In this document: positions 1 through 5,081 of the stretch, piece after piece | How the letters are laid out: each line of letters opens with the position of its first letter | Position numbering within the stretch: the stretch's first letter is position 1 | Notes under the pieces: model-generated | The model's database searches: none | Seen by the model: the letters and a program-made list of their open reading frames with translations, nothing else | What the model was told of the DNA's origin: nothing | Assembly (NCBI GenBank): GCA_013139395.1 | Contig: WTAX01000329.1 | Span: forward strand, 1-5,081 | Direction: 5' to 3' | Length of the DNA stretch: 5,081 nucleotides | Source of the DNA: Gammaproteobacteria bacterium | Lineage (GTDB): Bacteria > Pseudomonadota > Gammaproteobacteria > GRL18 | Program-made: the position numbers and the translations under genes

Positions 1-412
1 TGATTTTGGCCGACACCTTATGAGTACCCACGCTAACGGGACAATCCCCATCAATCTCAAGTTTTCCCTTGCCCCTGTGTTCGGACAGGAAGCCTTTCAG
101 TTTTGCAGGACCAGAGCAATTTTTTGATTTGGTCACCTTGATTTCAACAGTCACATTATGTGATGACTTACCCTTGATAAGATAAGCCGCAGCTCTTTTG
201 GAACCCGAGCCATCGTTAACATTGGTACCTTTTTTCCAGTGAGGTTTCTTGACCGTTTTCTTTTTTCGACAGATCTTGATGGGTGATTCAAAGGTAACGG
301 ATTTAATTTTTGCATCGAATTCACAGGCATACGGGCATTTTTTTTTGCCGCTGTTGACCGGTGTTTTATCGTCACTACCGGAAGAAGGATTACTTGGCGA
401 TTTATTGTCCAT
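1..412 (-). CDS. Unrecognised lysine-rich protein, candidate T6SS cargo (N-terminal part, runs off left edge)
   Basis: The frame stays open from an ATG at 410-412 to the window edge, giving 137 residues with no stop. The start is supported by an AGGA ribosome site 6 nt upstream and by a one-base overlap with the preceding stop codon (TAATG), which suggests translational coupling. Residues 1-25 are Ser/Asp/Asn/Lys-rich and probably disordered. A Cys pair follows (Cys26-x3-Cys30), then from about residue 35 alternating hydrophobic strands (VTFES near 39-43, NVTVEIKV near 86-93, CSGPAKLKG near 99-107, a final strand near 126-137) that look like a beta-sandwich or Ig-like fold. Further cysteines are at 48, 99 and 124. 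About 27 of 137 residues are Lys, so it is strongly basic. I see no signal peptide, membrane segment or enzymatic motif in the visible part. I do not recognise the family. Its place at the end of a vgrG-DUF4123-PAAR island makes a secreted effector, or the leader domain of one, the best guess. It could also be an accessory protein. Confidence 0.72.
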   Translation of the reverse strand, partial: MDNKSPSNPSSGSDDKTPVNSGKKKCPYACEFDAKIKSVTFESPIKICRKKKTVKKPHWKKGTNVNDGSGSKRAAAYLIKGKSSHNVTVEIKVTKSKNCSGPAKLKGFLSEHRGKGKLEIDGDCPVSVGTHKVSAKI

Positions 413-422
413 TATGCATCCT
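412..422 (-). promoter_or_regulatory. TAATG stop/start overlap with AGGA ribosome site
   Basis: The TAA ending the 257-residue gene (412-414) shares one base with the ATG of the next gene (410-412). AGGA at 419-422 lies 6 nt before that ATG, inside the upstream coding sequence. This geometry fixes the downstream start and suggests coupled translation of the two proteins. Confidence 0.65.
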
Positions 423-1185
423 GTTTACTTCCTGAAGCAAGAACATGATCCAGCCATGTCAGGGCTTTTTTTTCCAAACGCCTGGCACGAGCCGAAGGAT
501 CGGTGATGTGTTGATCCTTTAACGTTCGTTCAATCCATGGATAAAGCGGATCATTTAAACAACCATGGCCAAATGTAAACATCAGCATAACAATTAGCAC
601 AATTTCACGGGGAGCAGCAAAATCATAATCACGAGCCTTGCAAATCCCTTCTTCGATCAAGGCCTGCAAGGCTTTTTCACCCGAGTAATGAATTTTTTGC
701 GGGTATATTCGCTGTAATTCCAAACTCAGTTCAGAAACCAGATTATCTGCAGAATAGTGTTTTGACATTCGCGCCATGGCTGAAACACCTTGCAGTGCAT
801 TTAATGTATAAGCATTATTCGGCCCGCCGACTTTCTCGTTATAATCGAGCACCCTGGAATAAAGTTGATCGGCAGACTCACCTTGCAAAATCGGGGGGTC
901 GCTGTTAAGAACTTCCGATAGCCATGGATACTGTGGATCATTGTGAAAAGCACTACCAAAAAGAAAGCTCATTTCAATAAACAGACGTACCGGCCCACGA
1001 TGGAAGAATTCATATTCCCCGGCTTTATTTATCGACTCACGAACAACAATGCGGACCTGTTGTTGACCAATAACTTCACAAAGTTTAGGTGAGAATTCCT
1101 GCACATGTTCAACCATATCCTCCACAAAGGACTCCAGCATGGCATTCTCGAAAACTTCTATCTGTTCTTTGCGAATCACGAGCAT
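412..1185 (-). CDS. T6SS-associated hypothetical protein with two internally repeated NDPxYPW units
   Basis: A complete 257-residue frame starts at the ATG at 1183-1185, with a weak GAG ribosome site 8 nt upstream. It appears soluble and mostly helical, with no signal peptide. It contains an internal duplication: residues 44-88 and 173-217 align without gaps with 16 of 45 identities, and each copy ends in FG-x4-NDPxYPW (76-88 and 205-217). The conserved positions include Glu50/Glu179, Lys54/Lys183, Ala55/Ala184, Tyr58/Tyr187 and the Asp-Pro-x-Tyr-Pro-Trp block. The N-terminal MLVIRKEQ start and the DPxxPW motif resemble small uncharacterised proteins that I recall next to VgrG/PAAR genes, usually with one such unit; this is memory and was not checked. 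No enzyme motif is visible. It shares a TAATG junction with the next gene, so the two are probably made together. A role as adaptor, chaperone or immunity partner for that gene is inference. Confidence 0.85.
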   Translation of the reverse strand: MLVIRKEQIEVFENAMLESFVEDMVEHVQEFSPKLCEVIGQQQVRIVVRESINKAGEYEFFHRGPVRLFIEMSFLFGSAFHNDPQYPWLSEVLNSDPPILQGESADQLYSRVLDYNEKVGGPNNAYTLNALQGVSAMARMSKHYSADNLVSELSLELQRIYPQKIHYSGEKALQALIEEGICKARDYDFAAPREIVLIVMLMFTFGHGCLNDPLYPWIERTLKDQHITDPSARARRLEKKALTWLDHVLASGSKQDA

Positions 1186-1294
1186 AAGATAAACTCATTA
1201 TGAAAGATCGACACAGGTATGGTCAAAGACAGGCATAGTCTAATTGCATCTATGACCTTTATACCCAGGAATCTTGAAATTGTTATAACACTAT

Positions 1295-1340
1295 AAATTT
1301 CCCTGATTTATCAATTTGTTATATTTATAATCAGGAATTT
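1295..1340. repeat. Imperfect inverted repeat in the intergenic gap
   Basis: CCTGATT at 1302-1308 is matched by its complement AATCAGG at 1329-1335. After a two-base bulge the arms extend through AATTT on both sides (1296-1300 and 1336-1340). This gives about 12 paired bases around a 20-nt AT-rich loop. There is no adjacent T tract, so it does not look like an intrinsic terminator. It could be an operator, a transcript hairpin or chance in AT-rich DNA. Confidence 0.35.
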
Positions 1341-1341
1341 C

Positions 1342-1370
1342 AGTATAATTATTAATTATCTTTGCAGCAA
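1342..1370 (-). promoter_or_regulatory. Possible sigma70-type promoter for the two distal genes
   Basis: Read on the minus strand, TTGCTG (1365-1370) is followed by a 17-nt spacer and TATACT (1342-1347). The -10 box matches the consensus at five of six positions; the -35 box is weak at three of six. It lies about 155 nt before the start of the 257-residue gene, so a transcript from it would have a long leader. In AT-rich DNA such matches arise by chance, so this is only a candidate. Confidence 0.28.
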
Positions 1371-1459
1371 GCATTTTTCTCGTCACTGAGTTCAAAGTAA
1401 TCGAATACCAAATCAGTATCGGGGCATTCCAGGTTAAGTACTGACTGAAACAACTCGAA

Positions 1460-1750
1460 TTATCCGCCAATGATCACCGTAGGACAGCCCACAACAATAA
1501 CTCCACCATGGGCTGTTTGATCTCCCATACGTGCGGCCGGCATATTGCCAATCATCACGGTAGCAGAGCCTTTTGCGAGGGTGTCAGGCGGACCAACGCA
1601 GGTAGCCATATCACCCACACGGGCGGCCGGCAGGTGGCCGATAAGAACCGTGGGACAACCAGGCGGCAGGATGGGCCCTCCAACATGAGGGACCACGCCG
1701 GTCACCATGGGACAAGTATGCATATCGGTAATTCGTGCTGCTGGCGGCAT
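1460..1750 (-). CDS. PAAR-domain T6SS spike-tip protein
   Basis: This is a complete 96-residue single-domain PAAR protein. Such proteins fold into a small zinc-stabilised cone that sharpens the VgrG trimer tip and can carry cargo. PAAR motifs are seen at residues 3-6, 41-44 and 71-74, the latter two followed by V/M-GD. GGPI lies at 24-27 and GxPTVxIG-type repeats near 31-38 and 88-95. Candidate zinc ligands are His11, His22, Cys51 and His81, assigned by resemblance to the family. The length equals the bare domain, with no N- or C-terminal toxin fusion. I chose the ATG at 1748-1750 because AGGAG sits 7 nt upstream; an in-frame GTG directly before it (1751-1753) is only 4 nt from the site. It follows the DUF4123 gene by 26 bp, as expected for an operon. 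The frame remains open for 35 codons after the TAA stop. Confidence 0.96.
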   Translation of the reverse strand: MPPAARITDMHTCPMVTGVVPHVGGPILPPGCPTVLIGHLPAARVGDMATCVGPPDTLAKGSATVMIGNMPAARMGDQTAHGGVIVVGCPTVIIGG

Positions 1751-1757
1751 CACTTTT

Positions 1758-1764
1758 CTCCTTT
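1758..1764 (-). promoter_or_regulatory. Strong ribosome binding site of the PAAR gene
   Basis: AAAGGAG on the minus strand lies 7 nt before the ATG at 1748-1750 and 4 nt before the alternative GTG. It is the strongest Shine-Dalgarno match seen at any start in the window and favours the ATG start. Confidence 0.75.
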
Positions 1765-1776
1765 AGCTATTAGGTT

Positions 1777-2331
1777 TTACACTTCATCATCTGAACCTGA
1801 AACCAGGGCAATCTCACTGCATACGGGTTGTTCTTCACCCGGCAGAAATCTCAGTAAAGTTTTCGTTGTTTCTCCCTCGGTGATATAGGCCAGTACAGGG
1901 CCAAACACCTGTTGTGTTTCCTGAGCATTACAGGTTGTTAGATAAACCCGCAGGACACGAGGATCATAGTAGCGAAAGTAAAGGGGTTTTCCATCCGGAT
2001 CGTACACCATCAGAATGGCTCGAAAATGCTTGCGCAGGTCAATAAAATCAGCTTGGGTTATCACAAAAATACCCCAGTGATTTCCCCACCCCTTTAAAAG
2101 CCACTCAGTCAATGCTGAATCAGCCTGCAGATGCACAAGGTAGGGGGCGGCTTTAGCCAAAGCAGGATCAAGCTCGCCACGCAGCAAACACTGATTTCGG
2201 GCCTTGCTTGCTTCAAGTTCTGAGAGCAGGTTTGGTATCGATGCACCATCCAGCACAGCATATACCTGCGTTTTCAGGTCACTGAACAGTTGATCGCGAA
2301 GTGCTTTAATCGGTACTTTTATCGAACTCAT
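1777..2331 (-). CDS. DUF4123 T6SS adaptor / effector chaperone (Tap/TEC family)
   Basis: DUF4123 proteins act in the cytoplasm, binding a specific effector and loading it onto its VgrG or PAAR carrier. This 184-residue protein has the family layout: a start of the YAVLDGAS type (residues 24-31); the CLLRGELDP segment (48-56) with PYLVHL (63-68); then WGIF (86-89), LRKHFR (99-104), and YFRYYDPRVLRVYL (118-131), the most diagnostic block. The tail after about residue 172 is short and acidic. I chose the ATG at 2329-2331 because AGAAGA lies 7 nt upstream; a TTG two codons earlier (2335-2337) would give 186 residues but has almost no spacing. It sits between vgrG and the PAAR gene, the usual place for this family. 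Which protein it loads is not shown by sequence; the distal unrecognised gene pair is the nearest candidate. Confidence 0.94.
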   Translation of the reverse strand: MSSIKVPIKALRDQLFSDLKTQVYAVLDGASIPNLLSELEASKARNQCLLRGELDPALAKAAPYLVHLQADSALTEWLLKGWGNHWGIFVITQADFIDLRKHFRAILMVYDPDGKPLYFRYYDPRVLRVYLTTCNAQETQQVFGPVLAYITEGETTKTLLRFLPGEEQPVCSEIALVSGSDDEV

Positions 2332-2338
2332 AGTCAAA

Positions 2339-2344
2339 TCTTCT
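2339..2344 (-). promoter_or_regulatory. Ribosome binding site deciding the DUF4123 start
   Basis: AGAAGA on the minus strand is 7 nt before the ATG at 2329-2331 and 1 nt before the competing TTG at 2335-2337, so it supports the ATG start. Confidence 0.55.
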
Positions 2345-2356
2345 AATCAATCATCA

Positions 2357-4465
2357 TTAAGAGGGCGACTGGCTGCTATCTGAGCTACTATCCGCCGCAG
2401 CCTGCCTGGCAGCCTCGCATTGTTCACAAAATGGTGTTCCGTCTCTGGCCGCATCCACCAAAACCTGGGCCTGAGTACTTTGAGTCTGATTTGCTAGTGT
2501 CCTGACAGGTGGAGCAGCCACCTGACCGGGTTTTGCCGAAACGGCTTCTTTTGGAGGCTTGGCTGCATCAGGAGAACAGCCGGAACCAGAGCCCGCTGAG
2601 CCACCACTATTAATAAGGACAGGTGTTCCTGAAATAGTAACGCCTGCCGGCCCAACGACAATAAAACCTCCTCCAGCCTTGAGGGTAATGCTCATCCCTG
2701 CCTCAATCACCACATTCATTCCTGCCTTCAGATGAACTTCCATGCCGGCATCAAGGCCATATTTCATTCCGATTTTTTCCTGATAGTCACCACCAATATC
2801 ATTTGACACCGTGCCATTAATTTTATTATTTAGATCACCCCGGACGGTGATATGTTTGTCTCCATCAACCTGTTCCAGTTTATCCTTTTTGACGATCAAG
2901 TGGCGCTCATTGCCAATTGTTTCGAAACTATCGCTTTTTACCCGCTGATGGAAACTCTTCTCGGCATGGATAAAAACCTGCTCTTGACCTTTTTTGTCCT
3001 CAAAACGGATCTCATTGAATCCACCTCCGCCTTTGCTCGAGTTGCTTTTAAAGGTTGTTTTGGTTGCTTCAGCAGGTAGTGAATAAGGTGGTTTGCAAAC
3101 ATCATTATAAACACTGCCGGTGATAATAGGCCGGTCGGGATCTCCTTCCAGAAATGTAACCAGTACTTCCTGACCAATGCGGGGGATATAGGAGGTGCCC
3201 CAGCCTTTACCGGCAATGGGCTGAGCAACCCGTATCCAGCAGGAACTGTTTTCATCAGCCTGACTTTCTCGATCCCAGTGAAATAGAACCTTGACCCGGG
3301 CATATTCCTCAGTCCAGATCTCTTCCCCGGATTTTCCCACCACAAAGGCTGTTTGCGGCCCCTGGATCACAGGCTTGGGGGTACTACGTACCGGTCGGAA
3401 TGCAGTTTGACTGTCAATCACCGTAAAAGTATTTACATAGACAGGCCCGCCACTGCTTTCACCCGCTTCAAAACTATCGGAACTAATACTATGAGTAGCT
3501 GAGATAACCAGATATTCCCTGTTCTGATCCTCTCGTGGATAATCGGTCAGAGAGAAAAGTCCCCCAGTGACTAAACCACGTACATCACTCTCACCTTCTG
3601 CCTGCTCATATTGAGTGTGCAATTCCTCAATTCTTTTTCGTGCATAGTTAGTACCATCCTCAGATTCTACATACTCACCCGGATAATCATAAATCTCATA
3701 GTTGGCTTTGTCGAAATCCCGGCTTATGCTGGAATCCACCAGTTGATCGGCTTTAGGCCGTTTAAAATCATAGTCATTAAGAACATAAGTACCCGGCTGG
3801 ATTTTTTTCGACAAATACCAGCTGGTGATACGTTCTTCATCACGTGTGGCGACATCATCTGGAGGATAGTAGGGTATTTCTTCGTGATCAGGAATTGCAT
3901 CGTGGGAACTATATCCATCAGCAAGATTAAGCGTATGCTTGCCGTTTTCATGGATAAAATAGTAGTATATGCCCTCCTGCTCCATCAGGCGACTGACAAA
4001 ATTAAAATCCGTTTCACGGTATTGTACGCAATACTCCCAGTTGCGGTATGAAGCACTCAATCTATCTTCAAAATCGGTAAAGCCATGTTCATGAAATATA
4101 TCCTTGATAATTTCAGGAACTGTTTTATTCTGAAAAATACGGCAATCAGAAGTACGCGTTAAAAACCATAACCATGGATGTACTGTGGCCTGATATACAG
4201 CATAGTGACCTTCGTCAACCGCTTGAGAAATGCTGCCGACATAACCATTAAAATAACGTATATTTTCACCTGCCATATTCAATCGAATAGTAACATTCTG
4301 ACCCAGCAGATCTTCAAAATTAATGTTTTCAGTACTATTGAGTTGCAGATTGATAGTATAAAGACGTCCCAGCTCTTCTGTGATCGTCATATCACGGAGC
4401 AACAAAACATCATCCCCAAGCGGGGTGGCAATTTCGACCTCACGATTTTGTTGAGTTGTTGGCAT
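2357..4465 (-). CDS. vgrG: T6SS spike protein VgrG (TssI)
   Basis: VgrG trimerises into the spike on top of the Hcp tube and is driven into target cells with the PAAR tip and bound cargo. This complete 702-residue protein shows the standard order. A gp27-like base spans about residues 5-370, with the typical RNWEYCVQYRETDFNFVSRLMEQEG region at about 141-165. A gp5-like OB-fold spans about 384-454 (HWDRES at 396-401, WGTSYIPRIGQEV at 422-434). The beta-helix needle spans about 480-620, with octad repeats AGMxVxLK from about 573 to 600. After the needle comes a roughly 80-residue extension: a Gly/Ser linker (620-630), a Pro/Ala/Lys-rich stretch, a short predicted helix, and a CxxC tail (Cys680, Cys683) before a Ser/Asp-rich end. 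No enzymatic C-terminal domain is seen, so this is a structural, cargo-carrying VgrG. The ATG at 4463-4465 has a weak AGG site 8 nt upstream. The stop is a tandem in-frame TAA TGA TGA. Confidence 0.98.
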   Translation of the reverse strand: MPTTQQNREVEIATPLGDDVLLLRDMTITEELGRLYTINLQLNSTENINFEDLLGQNVTIRLNMAGENIRYFNGYVGSISQAVDEGHYAVYQATVHPWLWFLTRTSDCRIFQNKTVPEIIKDIFHEHGFTDFEDRLSASYRNWEYCVQYRETDFNFVSRLMEQEGIYYYFIHENGKHTLNLADGYSSHDAIPDHEEIPYYPPDDVATRDEERITSWYLSKKIQPGTYVLNDYDFKRPKADQLVDSSISRDFDKANYEIYDYPGEYVESEDGTNYARKRIEELHTQYEQAEGESDVRGLVTGGLFSLTDYPREDQNREYLVISATHSISSDSFEAGESSGGPVYVNTFTVIDSQTAFRPVRSTPKPVIQGPQTAFVVGKSGEEIWTEEYARVKVLFHWDRESQADENSSCWIRVAQPIAGKGWGTSYIPRIGQEVLVTFLEGDPDRPIITGSVYNDVCKPPYSLPAEATKTTFKSNSSKGGGGFNEIRFEDKKGQEQVFIHAEKSFHQRVKSDSFETIGNERHLIVKKDKLEQVDGDKHITVRGDLNNKINGTVSNDIGGDYQEKIGMKYGLDAGMEVHLKAGMNVVIEAGMSITLKAGGGFIVVGPAGVTISGTPVLINSGGSAGSGSGCSPDAAKPPKEAVSAKPGQVAAPPVRTLANQTQSTQAQVLVDAARDGTPFCEQCEAARQAAADSSSDSSQSPS

Positions 4466-4524
4466 ATCTGAAGCCTGTTCAAGTCATAATATTAATATTT
4501 TTGCATCGGTTAATTCGTTACGTT
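4466..4524. other. Short spacer between clpV and vgrG with an AT palindrome
   Basis: This 59-bp gap holds a perfect 12-bp AT-only palindrome (AATATTAATATT, 4488-4499) about 23 nt before the vgrG start. No T-tract terminator or clear promoter is visible, so read-through from clpV into vgrG is the simplest reading. Confidence 0.45.
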
Positions 4525-5081
4525 CTACTCAAACTGGTAATTAAATTCACTGTCTTTAACTGAAATTCTAATGGCTGAAAATAATTCTCCAGACATCATT
4601 TTGGTTAAAAATTCCTGACTGATAACGGGTAGAACGGTATTAGTCAATATGGCATCCACTACCCTCGCCCCGCTCTCAAGCTCGTTGCAGCGATCAGAAA
4701 TAAGCTGGATAACCTCATTATCATAGTGAAACGGTATACCATGATTTTCCATGATGCGTTTTTTGATGCGGCCCAGCTGCAGTTTAATAATTAATTTCAG
4801 CACCTCATCGCTGAGGGGGTAATACGGGATTGTAACCAATCTGCCTAACAGAGCAGCTGGAAATATTTTTAACAGAGGCTCATGCAAAGCCTTGGCAATA
4901 CCTTCCGGTTCAGGCATCAAATCCGGGTCTTTGCACAGGTTCATAATCAGGTCAGTCCCGGCATTGGAGGTCAACAGAATAATGGTATTCTTGAAGTCAA
5001 TAAAACGCCCTTCCGCATCTTCCATCCAGCCTTTATCAAAAACCTGGAAAAATATTTCGTGTACATCCGGATGCGCTTTTT
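4525..5081 (-). CDS. clpV: T6SS AAA+ ATPase ClpV (TssH), C-terminal part
   Basis: ClpV is a hexameric Hsp100 ATPase that disassembles the contracted TssB/TssC sheath in the cytoplasm so it can be reused. The frame is open to the right edge (two bases of a split codon, then 184 residues) and ends at a TAG, so only the end of the second AAA+ module is present. The fragment opens with KAHPDV and FDKGWMED, typical of the stretch just after Walker B. It continues with the sensor-1 segment LLTSNAG, the arginine-finger-type segment FPAALLGRL, and the sensor-2 motif ESGAR. PYYPLSDEVL and LQLGRI between them are characteristic of ClpV rather than housekeeping ClpB. It ends in the usual short C-terminal beta-strand domain, with no truncation at the C-terminus. 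The methionine at 5023-5025 is internal. It places this VgrG island directly beside a core T6SS cluster. Confidence 0.95.
   Translation of the reverse strand, partial: KAHPDVHEIFFQVFDKGWMEDAEGRFIDFKNTIILLTSNAGTDLIMNLCKDPDLMPEPEGIAKALHEPLLKIFPAALLGRLVTIPYYPLSDEVLKLIIKLQLGRIKKRIMENHGIPFHYDNEVIQLISDRCNELESGARVVDAILTNTVLPVISQEFLTKMMSGELFSAIRISVKDSEFNYQFE

Larger units (their letters stand above)
1186..1459. other. AT-rich intergenic gap in the T6SS island
   Basis: This 274-bp stretch separates the PAAR gene from the duplicated-unit gene and is much longer than the 17-59 bp gaps elsewhere in the window. It is visibly AT-rich, especially at 1261-1360. It holds a weak minus-strand promoter candidate (1342-1370), an imperfect inverted repeat (1295-1340), and short inverted pairs GGTCA/TGACC (1221-1225 with 1253-1257) and CATAG/CTATG (1234-1238 with 1250-1254). 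I found no hairpin followed by a T tract, so no intrinsic terminator is claimed, and no tRNA-like structure. Two short minus-strand frames exist (1352-1459 and 1291-1374), but neither is convincing as a gene. Confidence 0.6.

Noticed and set aside
151..375. 74-codon minus-strand frame with many basic residues
   Set aside because: It lies in another frame of the gene at 1-412, which has a better start (AGGA site, TAATG junction), stays open through this whole stretch, and shows strand-like protein composition.
1201..1260. Short inverted pairs and an imperfect 16-bp tandem similarity upstream of the 257-residue gene
   Set aside because: The arms are only 5 bp and the direct repeats match poorly, so chance is a sufficient explanation; no riboswitch or RNA fold is recognised.
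1291..1374. 27-codon minus-strand frame from an ATG in the AT-rich gap, with a GAG 4 nt upstream
   Set aside because: It is too short and its composition is what AT-rich DNA gives; the ribosome site is weak, and it overlaps the promoter candidate and the inverted repeat.
1508..1888. 126-codon plus-strand frame
   Set aside because: It lies opposite the clear PAAR and DUF4123 genes; its His/Gly/Arg-rich product mirrors the repeated PAAR codons.
2938..3345. 135-codon minus-strand frame
   Set aside because: It is an alternative frame inside the OB-fold and needle part of vgrG, which is intact and conserved.
3611..4051. 146-codon plus-strand frame, hydrophobic in places
   Set aside because: It is antisense to conserved vgrG sequence and no family is recognised; its hydrophobicity follows from the complement of charged codons.
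4178..4471. 97-codon plus-strand frame crossing the vgrG start
   Set aside because: It is antisense to the vgrG N-terminus, with no family resemblance or convincing gene context.
1..5081. CRISPR array, tRNA/rRNA, insertion sequence or attachment site
   Set aside because: I saw no regularly spaced repeats, no tRNA-like or rRNA sequence, no transposase motif and no terminal repeat pair.

Overview
The window carries part of a type VI secretion system (T6SS) locus. Every gene I can support is on the minus strand, so transcription runs from the right edge to the left. The family mix (ClpV, VgrG, DUF4123 adaptor, PAAR), the moderate to low GC content and the protein style suggest a proteobacterium, most likely a gammaproteobacterium. 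Nothing here fixes the genus.

Layout in transcription order. (1) The C-terminal 184 residues of ClpV/TssH, the AAA+ ATPase that recycles the contracted sheath; the gene enters from the right edge. (2) After 59 bp, a complete 702-residue VgrG/TssI spike. (3) After 17 bp, or 25 bp from the preferred start, a 184-residue DUF4123 adaptor/effector chaperone. (4) After 26 bp from the preferred start, a 96-residue single-domain PAAR spike tip. (5) A 274-bp AT-rich gap without a convincing gene, holding a weak promoter candidate and an imperfect inverted repeat. (6) A 257-residue protein built from two diverged copies of one helical unit, each ending in NDPxYPW. (7) Overlapping it by one base (TAATG), an unrecognised, very lysine-rich, cysteine-containing protein that runs off the left edge; 137 residues are visible.

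How they may work together: VgrG forms the trimeric spike, PAAR caps it, and DUF4123 proteins are known to load cargo onto VgrG/PAAR tips. The two coupled genes at the end sit where cargo genes normally sit in such islands. My reading is that the unrecognised terminal protein is a candidate effector or effector N-terminus, and that the duplicated protein is a dedicated partner (adaptor, chaperone or immunity). This rests on position and architecture, not on a recognised catalytic domain. The rest of the terminal gene lies outside the window and would decide it.
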